DNA of 64,000 bases from Streptomyces sp. KL109B (GCF_030766935.1 NZ_JASERL010000012.1:1-64000); one strand, 5' to 3'; positions 17,441 to 25,361 are shown, counted from the first letter of the stretch. The notes: generated from the sequence alone by a model not told the origin. Numbers and translations are program-made.

Positions 17441-18130
17441 TCAGTCGGCGACCGCGGCGATGCCCTGCTGGGCGATCTGCTCGTTGGTGTCCAGATGGAC
17501 CAGTACGGCGTGGGCGGCGCTGCCGGGGTCGCGCTTCGCCACCGCGGAGAGGAGCTCGGCGTGGGCGGCTTCCCGGCGTCTCGGTTCGTCGGGGTCGCTG
17601 TCGCGGCCGCCGAAGGCCAGCCGTACGTAGCGCTCGGCGGAGTGCCAGAGCATGCCCAGGATCCGCAGGTCCCACTCGGTGGCCGCGGGGCGCAGCAGGT
17701 CCAGGTGGAACTCGTGGTGGGTCTCGTAGATCTCGTCGAGCCCCAGGCTCTCGTCACCGATGACCGCCAGGTGCTCCACGAGCCGAGCGTGGTCGCGGTC
17801 GGTCAGGAGCAGGCAGGCCCGGCCGACGAGTTCGGGTTCGATCTGCCGGCGCAGGCGGTAGATGGCGCGCAGGTCGTCGTGGCTGAGCGGGGCAACTGCC
17901 GCGCTCTTGCCGGGGGTCGTGATGACGAGGCCCTGGCTTTCGAGGTGACGAAGCGCCTCACGTACGGGGATCATGCTGACGCCGAGACGGCCGGCGATCT
18001 CCCGGAGCGAGAACTCCTGCGCCGGGAGCAGATCGCCGGAGAGGATGGACCGGCGGATCTCCTTGGTCACCTGCTCCACGACCGACAGTGGTTGCACGCG
18101 GCGTACGCCTTTGGTGCTCGCTTCGGCCAT
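17441..18130 (-). CDS. GntR-family (FCD-type) regulator
   Basis: A 229-residue GntR regulator of the FadR/FCD class. The winged helix-turn-helix is at residues 13-75 (FSLREIAGRLGVSMIPVREALRHLESQGLV). The helical effector domain carries the Asp/His metal set common in this class (ETHHEFHLDL, DTNEQ region). The ATG at 18130 is used. It lies 128 bp upstream of operator site C and is the best candidate to bind the TGTTATCACA module, since FCD regulators usually bind short palindromes near promoters. A degenerate copy of the core (TGATATAACT, 18184-18193) lies ahead of its own start, hinting at autoregulation. Confidence 0.88.
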   Translation of the reverse strand: MAEASTKGVRRVQPLSVVEQVTKEIRRSILSGDLLPAQEFSLREIAGRLGVSMIPVREALRHLESQGLVITTPGKSAAVAPLSHDDLRAIYRLRRQIEPELVGRACLLLTDRDHARLVEHLAVIGDESLGLDEIYETHHEFHLDLLRPAATEWDLRILGMLWHSAERYVRLAFGGRDSDPDEPRRREAAHAELLSAVAKRDPGSAAHAVLVHLDTNEQIAQQGIAAVAD

Positions 18131-18183
18131 GACGGTCTCCCTGGGGCGTTGTCCTCGAGCCTCGCCGGCTCCGGGATGCCATC

Positions 18184-18193
18184 AGTTATATCA
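18184..18193 (-). promoter_or_regulatory. Possible autoregulatory site upstream of GntR gene
   Basis: On the minus strand TGATATAACT matches 8 of 10 positions of the idealised palindrome TGTTATAACA. It overlaps the Lrp stop codon, 54 bp ahead of the GntR start. The match is weak and may be chance. Confidence 0.3.
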
Positions 18194-18694
18194 ATTTGCG
18201 GTCCGGTGCTGGTGTTTGTCGACGGCCGCCCTTTTGAGCAGCGGGCTGATGCGGTAGTCGACCAGCTGACGCATCACGAGGGCGGTGGTGGTCCGTTCGA
18301 CCCCGGTGATGCCGAGGATCCGGCCGGCTGTCCTGTACAGGTCCTCCGCGTCGGTGGCCACCACGTGCACGAGCAGGTCGCTGTCGCCGCTCAGGCCGTA
18401 GACCTGCAGCACCTCGCCGATGGCGGCGAGTGCGGTGGCCACCTCGTCGAGCAGGCGCTGGGCGACCCGCACGGTGACGAACGCGGCCAACGGATAGCCG
18501 AGCGCGGCAGGGTTGACGCGATGCTCGAAGGACGACAGGGCGTCGGTGCGCTCCAGCGTGGCCAGCCGGGACTGGACCGTGTTGCGGCTGAGGCCCGCGC
18601 GGTCGGCGAGTGCGACGGCGGTGGCCCGCGGGTGCTCGGTGAGAGCGAGCAGCAGTCGGGCGTCGGTGGAGTCGATCCGCGCGGAGCTGGGCAT
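18191..18694 (-). CDS. Lrp/AsnC-family regulator
   Basis: A 167-residue Lrp/AsnC protein. The helix-turn-helix is ARLLLALTEHPRATAVALADRAGLSRNTVQSRLATLE (about residues 11-47), followed by the RAM-type ligand domain with VYGLSGDSDLLVHVVATD. The start ATG at 18694 has AGGAAAGG. It is divergent from the E1-like ThDP enzyme gene, an arrangement typical for Lrp proteins that control a neighbouring amino-acid or 2-oxoacid enzyme. It may respond to an amino acid or oxoacid produced by the pathway. Confidence 0.88.
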   Translation of the reverse strand: MPSSARIDSTDARLLLALTEHPRATAVALADRAGLSRNTVQSRLATLERTDALSSFEHRVNPAALGYPLAAFVTVRVAQRLLDEVATALAAIGEVLQVYGLSGDSDLLVHVVATDAEDLYRTAGRILGITGVERTTTALVMRQLVDYRISPLLKRAAVDKHQHRTAN

Positions 18695-18978
18695 GATGCA
18701 CGCCTTTCCTGGGGCTGGACGGGAAATGTTGAGCATCCTGCACTGTTATCACGCGGAGTCTTGTGCGTATTTCCGGACGGATGATCTCCTCGACGGCAGA
18801 TGCGCACCGTCCGGTGCTTCGAGCCAGGCCGCGACCCGGCCTTCGCCCCACCGGCACACCGACCGGAGCCCTGGGCGTTCGCGGGCTCGCAGGTCGTCTT
18901 CCTCTGTCGTTTCTCCCGTCGATTCCCGACCGCTCACCTCGCTTCGGCGACAGCAGGTCACGAGGAGGTCCGATCCGT
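18695..18978. promoter_or_regulatory. Lrp / E1-like divergent region with operator site E
   Basis: This 284-bp gap contains TGTTATCACG at 18744-18753, a close match to the shared operator core. The -35 and -10 boxes seen at sites A-D are not well conserved around it in either direction. AGGAGG at 18963-18968 is the ribosome site of the E1-like gene. No gene is seen in the gap. Confidence 0.5.
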
Positions 18979-21306
18979 ATGACCATTACCCCCGACCGAG
19001 CCGCCGCCTTCCGCGCGACCGACGACTTCGAGGCCCTGCGTGAGGTCGAGGAGCGCGTGCTGTGGCTGTCCAGCTCCATCGTCCACCACGCCAACCGGGT
19101 GCGCCCCAACCCGACCGGGCTCAAGGTGGGCGGTCACCAGGCGTCGTGCGCCTCGATGGTGTCGATCATGACCGCGCTGTGGTTCCGGCACCTGCGGCCG
19201 GAGGACCGTGTGTCGGTCAAGCCGCACGCCTCGCCGGTTCTGCACGCCATCAACCATCTCCAAGGCAGCCTCGACGCCGAGCATCTGACGACCCTGCGCG
19301 AGTTCGGCGGCCTGCAGAGCTACCCGAGCCGCTCCAAGGATCCCGACCCGGTCGACTACTCCACCGGCTCCGTCGGCATCGGCGCGACCGCCACCATCTG
19401 GGGCGCCAACGCCCGCCGTTACGTCTCCGCGGATCCCGGGACCCCGGCAGGCCGCCAGTACGCGCTGGTCGGCGACGCCGAGCTGGACGAGGGCGCCGTG
19501 TGGGAGGCGGTCATGGACCCCCAGGTCGCCGGGCTCGGTGAACTGGTGTGGATCGTGGACCTGAACCGGCAGTCCCTGGACCGGGTCGTGCCCGACATCG
19601 CGGCCGGCCGGCTGCAGGGCATGTTCGGCGCGGCCGGCTGGCAGGTGCTCACCCTCAAGTACGGGACCCTGCTGGAGGACCTGTTCGACCGCCCCGGCGG
19701 GGAGCAACTGCGCCGCCGCATGGACGCGATGCCCAACCCCGAGTACCAGCGGCTCCTGCGCTGCTCCGCCGACGAACTGCGCGACCGTCTGCCCGGCACG
19801 GGCGCGGATGCCCAGCCGATCGCGGCGCTGATCGGGCAGTTGGACGACTCGGTCCTGGTGCGGGCCCTGAGCAACCTGGGCGGCCACGACCTGCCCGCAC
19901 TGGACACCGCACTCGACTCGGTCGACGACCACCGCCCGACCGTGATCTTCGCCTACACGGTCAAGGGCTACCGGCTGCCCACCCAGGGCCACCCGCAGAA
20001 CCACTCCTCCCTGCTGACCGAGGACCAGATCAACGAACTCGCGACGCAGGTCGGTGCCGACGCGGACCGGCCCTGGGACGCCTTCTCCGCCGACAGCGAG
20101 GCGGGCCGGCTGTGCGCCGAGGCCGGAGCCCGACTGCGCAGGGAACCGATCGCGTCGGCCGAACCACCCACGGTGCCCACCGACATCGGCCGCACCCCCA
20201 CCGGGACGACGACCACCCAAGCCGCGCTCGGCCGCGTCCTGCTCGACCTGACGCGCGCGGCCCCCGACGCGGCACGGAGCGTCGTGACCGTCAGCCCGGA
20301 TGTCAGCTCCACCACCAACCTGGGCGGATGGGTCAACAAGGTGGGTGTGTGGGCCCCGTCCGAACGCCTCAACTGGTTCCACGACGACGCCGAGACCCTG
20401 CTGCACTGGCGCGAGAAGCCCACGGGTCAACACATCGAACTGGGCATCGCCGAGACCAACCTCGTCGGCATGCTGGGCGAACTCGGCGCGACCTGGAGCC
20501 GCTGGGGCAAGCCACTGTTCCCCATCGGCGTGATGTACGACCCGTTCGTCCAACGCGCCCTGGAACCCTGGTCGTTCGGCATCTACGCGGGCGGTCAGTC
20601 CATCCTGGTCGGCACCCCGTCCGGAGTCACCCTGGCCCCCGAGGGCGGGGCCCACCAGTCCATCACCACCCCCTCCCTCGGCATCGAGCAGCCCGGCTGC
20701 ACGACCTGGGAGCCGGCCTTCGCCCTCGACACCGAATGGGTCCTGCTCGCGGCGCTGTCCCGCCTGGGCAGGCCGGACGGCGGCTCCACCTACCTGCGCC
20801 TGTCCACCCGGCCCGTCGACCAGACCCTCGCCTCGGTACCCACCGACCCCGCCGCCCGGGAACGCCGCCGACGCCAGGTCGTCGCCGGCGCCTACCCGCT
20901 GCGCCGCGTCGAGAGGCCGGAGGTCACGATCACCGCCATGGGCGCCATGGCCACCGAGGCGCTGCAGGCCGCCGACCGGCTCGGGCAGCAGGGCATCGCG
21001 GCCGACGTCGTCTGCGTCACCAGCCCCGGCCTGCTCTTCAAGGCCCTCGACGCACGCTCCGGACACGGCCACGCCGACACCTGGATCCTCGACCAGGTCT
21101 TCCCCGCCTCCCGGGCCACACCGATGGTCACGGTCCTGGACGGCCACCCGCACACCCTGGCCTTCCTCGCGAACATCAACCGCGTCGAGCTGCGCGCCCT
21201 GGGTGTGACCCGCTTCGGCCAGAGCGGCGACCTGCCGGACGTCTACCGCTACCACCAGATCGACAGCGACAGCATCATCCGGGCCGCGCTCGACCTGACG
21301 CGGTGA
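18979..21306 (+). CDS. Orphan pyruvate-dehydrogenase-E1/transketolase-like ThDP enzyme
   Basis: A 775-residue single-chain thiamine-diphosphate enzyme with the layout of homodimeric E1 (AceE). The ThDP motif GDAELDEGAVWEAV (about residues 159-172) is completed by VDLNRQ, the N-terminal KVGGHQAS supplies the cofactor-domain start, and GIAETNLVGMLGELG (about 491-505) carries the catalytic glutamate. The C-terminal third is a transketolase C-domain. The ATG at 18979 follows AGGAGG. No E2 or E3 gene is nearby, so it may borrow the housekeeping partners or work alone as an oxoacid decarboxylase or carboligase, perhaps on a ring-fission product. Confidence 0.82.
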   Translation: MTITPDRAAAFRATDDFEALREVEERVLWLSSSIVHHANRVRPNPTGLKVGGHQASCASMVSIMTALWFRHLRPEDRVSVKPHASPVLHAINHLQGSLDAEHLTTLREFGGLQSYPSRSKDPDPVDYSTGSVGIGATATIWGANARRYVSADPGTPAGRQYALVGDAELDEGAVWEAVMDPQVAGLGELVWIVDLNRQSLDRVVPDIAAGRLQGMFGAAGWQVLTLKYGTLLEDLFDRPGGEQLRRRMDAMPNPEYQRLLRCSADELRDRLPGTGADAQPIAALIGQLDDSVLVRALSNLGGHDLPALDTALDSVDDHRPTVIFAYTVKGYRLPTQGHPQNHSSLLTEDQINELATQVGADADRPWDAFSADSEAGRLCAEAGARLRREPIASAEPPTVPTDIGRTPTGTTTTQAALGRVLLDLTRAAPDAARSVVTVSPDVSSTTNLGGWVNKVGVWAPSERLNWFHDDAETLLHWREKPTGQHIELGIAETNLVGMLGELGATWSRWGKPLFPIGVMYDPFVQRALEPWSFGIYAGGQSILVGTPSGVTLAPEGGAHQSITTPSLGIEQPGCTTWEPAFALDTEWVLLAALSRLGRPDGGSTYLRLSTRPVDQTLASVPTDPAARERRRRQVVAGAYPLRRVERPEVTITAMGAMATEALQAADRLGQQGIAADVVCVTSPGLLFKALDARSGHGHADTWILDQVFPASRATPMVTVLDGHPHTLAFLANINRVELRALGVTRFGQSGDLPDVYRYHQIDSDSIIRAALDLTR

Positions 21307-21464
21307 GGGAGTGCCGATGAAGGCTCTGAGCGGCATCGACCGTGTCTGGTCCGGCGCGCGGGCCGCACGCGGGCAGGAGAAGACCCCGCCGCCGCGGGTC
21401 CGTCACCTGGCACCGGGCGGCAGAATCGGGACGGTGATCTCGGCGGCGTCACCGATGGGTGTGC

Positions 21465-21932
21465 TCAGCCGTCGACGGTGACCTGGGTGCCCGACCCGGC
21501 GAGGCGCTGGTAGGCGCCGCGTACTGCTGGCACCAGCCGTGCCGCCTCCTCGGGTTCGCTCCGCTCCGAGGGCAGTTTGAGGATGTCGCCGTTCCTCCTG
21601 TCGGCGGGGACGTCCTCCGTGCGGGCGACGACAAGCACGTGGAAGTGGCGGTGGTTCTCGCCGAAGGCGAGCAGGTACGTCGCCGGGGCGCCGGTCACCT
21701 CGCCGACCGCCGCCGTGAGGTCCCGCGCACGGCGGCCGAAGGACTCCAACTCCGCGTCGCTCAGCCCCGTCAGACGCTCGGCGTGCCGTCGCACGCGCAG
21801 AACGAACCAGCCGGGCACGTCGTAGCCGGGCACCGTCTGCCCCGACCACAGGTCGTCACGGAACACCACGGTGGCATCGTCGCTGTCCTCCAGGCCGCAC
21901 ATGTGGCAGTCATGGTTCGGGGAGACGCTCAA
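21465..21932 (-). CDS. HIT-family protein
   Basis: A 155-residue HIT-domain protein. The histidine triad is ENHRHFHVLVV (about residues 93-103). An N-terminal C-x2-C (CHMC) with nearby His residues suggests the zinc site common in this family. The start is TTG at 21932 with AGAAGG upstream. HIT proteins are nucleotidyl hydrolases or transferases acting on dinucleoside polyphosphates or AMP-linked compounds. Promoter D with the shared operator lies directly upstream, placing it in the same regulon. A fragment of a second copy lies between the amidohydrolase genes at about 1162-1245. Its metabolic role is unknown. Confidence 0.82.
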   Translation of the reverse strand: MSVSPNHDCHMCGLEDSDDATVVFRDDLWSGQTVPGYDVPGWFVLRVRRHAERLTGLSDAELESFGRRARDLTAAVGEVTGAPATYLLAFGENHRHFHVLVVARTEDVPADRRNGDILKLPSERSEPEEAARLVPAVRGAYQRLAGSGTQVTVDG

Positions 21933-21989
21933 GGGTCGCCTTCTTTCCGGTTCGGGTCGGCACGTGGATGCCGCGGCTGCGCCTCGATC

Positions 21990-22019
21990 AGCGTAAGTCG
22001 GTATACGTTATAACAGCAA
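21990..22019 (-). promoter_or_regulatory. Shared promoter-operator module, site D
   Basis: On the minus strand: -35 TTGCTG (22014-22019), 18-bp spacer, -10 TACGCT (21990-21995). The core reads TGTTATAACG (22006-22015) and contains the perfect palindrome GTTATAAC. It lies 58 bp upstream of the HIT gene start. Confidence 0.75.
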
Positions 22020-22042
22020 GGGGCTGATGGACGGGACGTGGC

Positions 22043-22388
22043 TCAGCACTGCCCGGCGAGCGCCGTCGGCGCCGGGGAGTCGGACAAGGTCAGGGTGGTC
22101 ACGTACAGCAGGAACAGTGGCTACAGCACCAGGCGCCCAGGCCGCCATCCGTGACTCCCGCTCTCCGCGCCGGGCGAACGCCACGACGCCCGGGAAGCCG
22201 TCCGCGACCGCCTGCCCGAGTGCCCCTTCGAGGCCGGCTTCGAAGCCGGCGGCAGGGGAGGCCCGTGCCGGCTCCGCCCGGGGAACAGCCACGGCCGCCG
22301 GGACGGCCCCTGCCCCTCCGGCTGCCGCTGCCACCCAGAGCGCGCACACGCCTGCCCACCGGGTCGCACCTCTTGCACGAACCGTCAC
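22043..22388 (-). pseudogene. Remnant of a secreted serine hydrolase gene (beta-lactamase family?)
   Basis: GTG at 22388, with GGGAGCGG upstream, opens a frame with a signal peptide-like start (RWAGVCALWVAAAAGGAGAV). It continues to LEGALGQAVADGFPGVVAFARRGERESRMA, which resembles the N-terminus of exported D-alanyl-D-alanine carboxypeptidase/beta-lactamase-like hydrolases. Similarity stops near 22150. A different frame then gives a short tail ending at 22043. The S-x-x-K active site and the rest of the domain are missing, which suggests a large internal deletion. A promoter-like TTGGAA-N17-TACGAA precedes it. The family assignment is tentative. Confidence 0.4.
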
Positions 22389-22579
22389 AACCGCTCCCGC
22401 GTCTGTTGTTCGTATCGTTCGTGCCCCAGCGTTCCAAGCTGTCGCAGCAGTTGCCCATCCCGCTGGCACCCGACTGAGACGGAGGACAGCCCCACCCCCT
22501 GGAGTGCGGCGCTGTGGACTGGAGCGGCTCCCCTTGCCCGAGCCGCGCCCACGTCGCAGTGCCGGCACCGCATCCGCGA

Positions 22580-24115
22580 TCAGTGTGTCGAGGAGTCTTC
22601 CTTGGCGTACCGGTACAAGTCCTGCGACGTGTCGATGAGTTCCTTCTGTTCCTCCGTCGAACCGACCATCGGAGGGGAGCCGTTGAGGGGGAGCTGTGCG
22701 CTCTCCGGCAGGAACTTGACGGTGATCAGGCCGATGACGCCGGCTGCCATCAAGTAGTAGGCGGGGACGAGCTTGTTGCCGGTCGCGTTCACCAGGGCCT
22801 CCGTCACCAGCGGCGTGGTGCCACCGAACGCCGCGACGGCGAAGTTGAAGCCGATGCCCATCGCCGCGTACCGGACCGCGGTCGGGAACAGGGCGGGGAG
22901 CGTGGCCGCGCTCGGCGCGGCGAAGCAGGCGAGGAGGGTGGAGAGGAGGAGGACGCCGAAGACGGGGGCCCAGGTGCCTTCCGACTTGATGAGCAGGAAG
23001 GCGGGGACGGCGAGGACGATCATGGCGATCGCCCCGCCCGCGTACAGGGGGCGCCTGCCGATGTGGTCGCTCAGGCGTCCGAGGAAGGTGATGATGACGA
23101 CGATCCACACCATGCCGATGAGGACCAGGACGTCCCCCGAACTGGTGGAGCGGCCGAGTGTCTCCGTCTGATAGGTCGGGAGGTAGCCGGTGACCATGTA
23201 GTTCGTGACGTTGTAGAGCAGGACCAGGCCCATGCACACCAGCAGCGGGCGCCAGTGCTCGCGGACGATGGTCTTGAACTCGCTGCCGACCGATTCCTGC
23301 GCGAGGTTCCTCTCGTGCTCGTCGAGCTGCTTCTGGAAGGCGGGGGACTCCTCCAGCTTCAGCCGCATGTACAGGCCGATGACACCCAGCGGTCCCGCGA
23401 TCAGGAACGGCAGGCGCCAGCCCCAGTGCAGCATCTGGTCGTCCGTGAGGGCGATGTTCAGGACGGTGACCAGGGCCGACCCCAGGGCGTAGCCGACGAA
23501 GGTGCCGAAGTCGAGCCAGCTGGAGAGGAAGCCGCGGCGGCGGTCCGGTGAGTACTCGGCGACGAAGGTGGTGGCGCCGCCGTACTCGCCACCGGTCGAG
23601 AAGCCTTGCACCATTCGGGCGACGAGCAGGAGGACGGGAGCGGCGATGCCGATGGTCTCGTAGCTCGGGATGAGGCCGATCGAGAAGGTGCCGGCCGCCA
23701 TCATGATCATGGTGGTGGCGAGCACCTTCTGCCGCCCGATCCGGTCACCGAGCGGGCCGAAGACCAGGCCGCCGAGCGGTCGCACCACGAACGCGGCGGC
23801 AAAGGTCGCGAAGGACGAGATCAGCTGCGCGCCGGGGGAGGCACCGGGGAAGAAGACCTTGCCGATGGTGGCGGCGAGATAGCTGTAGACGCCGAAGTCG
23901 AACCACTCCATGCAGTTGCCGAGCGCCGAGGCGCCGACAGCCCGCTTGAGCAGTGGTTTCTCGACGACCTGGACGTCCTGCTTGCGGTAGCCCCGCTTGG
24001 TGCGCCGAAGCCGGCGGGCCAGTTCCTCGCGGACGTGCTGGGGCAGGCCCGCCACCGACTCCGGCATGCGCTTGCGGACTCTGGAGGTCGGGCCGTCCGA
24101 AGGTGTGTGGGACAC
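22580..24115 (-). CDS. ProP-like MFS proton symporter
   Basis: A 511-residue metabolite:H+ symporter resembling ProP/ShiA. The first helix GNCMEWFDFGVYSYLA is diagnostic of the subfamily, GPLGDRIGRQKVL is the loop 2-3 motif, and FSTGGEYGGATTFVAEYSPDRRRGF follows. It is unusual in its hydrophilic, arginine-rich N-terminus of about 55 residues. The GTG start at 24115 has GAGAGG about 12 nt upstream. It probably imports an osmolyte such as proline or betaine, or an organic acid. It is not linked to the catabolic operons by any shared operator. Confidence 0.85.
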   Translation of the reverse strand: MSHTPSDGPTSRVRKRMPESVAGLPQHVREELARRLRRTKRGYRKQDVQVVEKPLLKRAVGASALGNCMEWFDFGVYSYLAATIGKVFFPGASPGAQLISSFATFAAAFVVRPLGGLVFGPLGDRIGRQKVLATTMIMMAAGTFSIGLIPSYETIGIAAPVLLLVARMVQGFSTGGEYGGATTFVAEYSPDRRRGFLSSWLDFGTFVGYALGSALVTVLNIALTDDQMLHWGWRLPFLIAGPLGVIGLYMRLKLEESPAFQKQLDEHERNLAQESVGSEFKTIVREHWRPLLVCMGLVLLYNVTNYMVTGYLPTYQTETLGRSTSSGDVLVLIGMVWIVVIITFLGRLSDHIGRRPLYAGGAIAMIVLAVPAFLLIKSEGTWAPVFGVLLLSTLLACFAAPSAATLPALFPTAVRYAAMGIGFNFAVAAFGGTTPLVTEALVNATGNKLVPAYYLMAAGVIGLITVKFLPESAQLPLNGSPPMVGSTEEQKELIDTSQDLYRYAKEDSSTH

Positions 24116-24260
24116 GTGCCGATGCCGCCTCTCGCCGTCGTCCTCATCTCTTCTCGTCAGGGCCGAGTCTGCGCATTCCGATCACTCGGCGCACCTTGGG
24201 GACGGCTTCCCGGTACGTTCCTCGACACACCATCTCGTCACGACGCGCGCACGCACGTAC

Positions 24261-24319
24261 GGCGCCGCGGGCCCTGGCGGACCGAGGTGGTCCGCCGTGG
24301 GGGAAGGGCCCGCGGCGCC
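24261..24319. terminator. Nested hairpin downstream of LPMO gene
   Basis: Outer arms GGCGCCGCGGGCCC (24261-24274) and GGGCCCGCGGCGCC (24306-24319) pair perfectly over 14 bp. Inside, GGCGGACC (24276-24283) pairs with GGTCCGCC (24289-24296). The structure lies just after the LPMO stop codon and is a strong terminator candidate. Confidence 0.75.
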
Positions 24320-24340
24320 GCTGAACCGAGGTGTGTTCCG

Positions 24341-24859
24341 TCAGCCGCCGACGTTCACGTCGATGCAGGCGTAGAAGGCGTTCGACGTGTCGGCGATGTT
24401 CCAGACGGCCAACACCTTCTGGTGGCCTGTCAGTGAGCCGAAGTCCACCTGGTGGGTGACCGTGGCGCCCGGCTTCGCGCCGTTGTCGTTGAACTCCGCG
24501 ATTTCCTGGCCACCGGCGAAGTACTGCCAGGTGCTGGTGGCGTGCTGCGCCGTCAGCTTCCACTCGAAAGTGGTGCTGCGCGAGACCGGGGTGGCGACCC
24601 AGCCCTTGGAGTCGTCGTCGAGTTCGGCGAACCGGCTGTTGCCGCCGCTACAGCTGGTCAGCCCCTTGGGGCCCTCGACGCTCTGCGGTTCGTACGTGAT
24701 GTCACCGCAGGAGACGGTGCCCGCGGCGCACTGGGCCTGCCGGCTGGGCGGGCTGGAGATGTAGCCGTGGGCGCTGGCCGAACCGGCGGGAAGGCTGACG
24801 GCGATGACCGGGGCGAGGGCCGCGCCGATGAGCGCGGCGGTCTTCCTTCTGGCGTTCAT
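24341..24859 (-). CDS. Secreted AA10 lytic polysaccharide monooxygenase
   Basis: A 172-residue auxiliary activity family 10 LPMO. The signal peptide ends at ASA-30, exposing H31 of HGYISSPPSRQAQC as the N-terminal copper ligand. H106 (QHATSTWQYF) is the second histidine-brace ligand, and NAFYACIDV carries the axial aromatic residue. The mature protein is only about 142 residues, with no binding module, like the small chitin-active LPMOs of Streptomyces. The start at 24859 follows AAGGAG. The DasR-like box upstream agrees with a chitin role: oxidative cleavage of crystalline chitin outside the cell. Confidence 0.92.
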   Translation of the reverse strand: MNARRKTAALIGAALAPVIAVSLPAGSASAHGYISSPPSRQAQCAAGTVSCGDITYEPQSVEGPKGLTSCSGGNSRFAELDDDSKGWVATPVSRSTTFEWKLTAQHATSTWQYFAGGQEIAEFNDNGAKPGATVTHQVDFGSLTGHQKVLAVWNIADTSNAFYACIDVNVGG

Positions 24860-25018
24860 GCGTACTCCTTCACTTCAGGTCTTCCCGGGGCGTGCGTGAA
24901 GTGGGGGCGCACGCTCGGGCCGGCCTCTCGAGGGTGGGGCCAAGAGGCGCGAAGGGGGCAGCGGAAGCCGCCCGACGCAGAGGTCGGGTCAACTCCCGTA
25001 AGCGGAACGGCCGTTGCT

Positions 25019-25030
25019 TGGACTAGACCA
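25019..25030. promoter_or_regulatory. DasR-type operator (dre) upstream of LPMO gene
   Basis: TGGACTAGACCA differs at one position from the DasR box core TGGTCTAGACCA. It lies about 160 bp upstream of the LPMO start. DasR is the GntR repressor of the N-acetylglucosamine/chitin regulon in Streptomyces, so the site predicts induction by chitin breakdown products. Confidence 0.65.
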
Positions 25031-25086
25031 TACAAGTGGTCGTGGGCCTGTCAAGGTCCCCGCGAGGAACCGACGTCCGCCATACG

Positions 25087-25126
25087 CACTTGTGCCCCCG
25101 GATCGGCGGATCCGGGGGCACAAGTG
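25087..25126. terminator. Perfect 18-bp hairpin after EF-hand gene
   Basis: CACTTGTGCCCCCGGATC (25087-25104) and GATCCGGGGGCACAAGTG (25109-25126) are perfectly complementary, with a 4-nt GGCG loop. It lies 19 bases beyond the EF-hand stop and should terminate that transcript and shield the LPMO promoter. Confidence 0.8.
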
Positions 25127-25145
25127 GTGGCGCGGTGTGCGGAGT

Positions 25146-25361
25146 TCAGAGGCCCATGGAGGCCTGGAACTCCTCGAAGGAGACCTTGCGGTCGCCGTCG
25201 CTGTCGATGGTGTCGATGAGGTCCTGCGCGGCCTCCGCGGTGACACCCGTGTCGCCGAGCTCCGCGACGACCTGCCGGTACTCTTCGGCAGTCAACTGCC
25301 CGTCCCCGTCGACGTCGTACCGGTCGAAGACCTTCCGCGCGGCGGCTGTCATGTCGACCAC
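25146..25361 (-). CDS. Small EF-hand calcium-binding protein
   Basis: A 71-residue acidic protein with two canonical EF-hand loops, DVDGDGQLTAEE (about 16-27) and DSDGDRKVSFEE (about 53-64). It has no signal peptide, so it is probably a cytosolic calcium buffer or sensor like the small Streptomyces EF-hand proteins. The GTG at 25361 is favoured by an upstream AAGGAA/GGGGA; ATG at 25352 is an alternative. It forms its own transcription unit, ended by the 25087-25126 hairpin. Confidence 0.88.
   Translation of the reverse strand: MVDMTAAARKVFDRYDVDGDGQLTAEEYRQVVAELGDTGVTAEAAQDLIDTIDSDGDRKVSFEEFQASMGL

Noticed and set aside
18958..21336. 792-codon frame antisense to the E1-like gene
   Set aside because: Low-complexity Gly/Val/Gln composition, no domain, and complete overlap with a well-supported ThDP enzyme gene.
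21317..21481. 54-codon plus-strand frame after the E1-like gene with GAGGGAG before its ATG
   Set aside because: The ribosome site is good, but the protein resembles nothing recognisable and the frame overlaps the end of the HIT gene; not enough to call.
24261..24319. Nested inverted repeat as an insertion-sequence end or small CRISPR-like unit
   Set aside because: Single copy, perfect stem directly after a stop codon, no transposase or spacer pattern: a terminator explains it.
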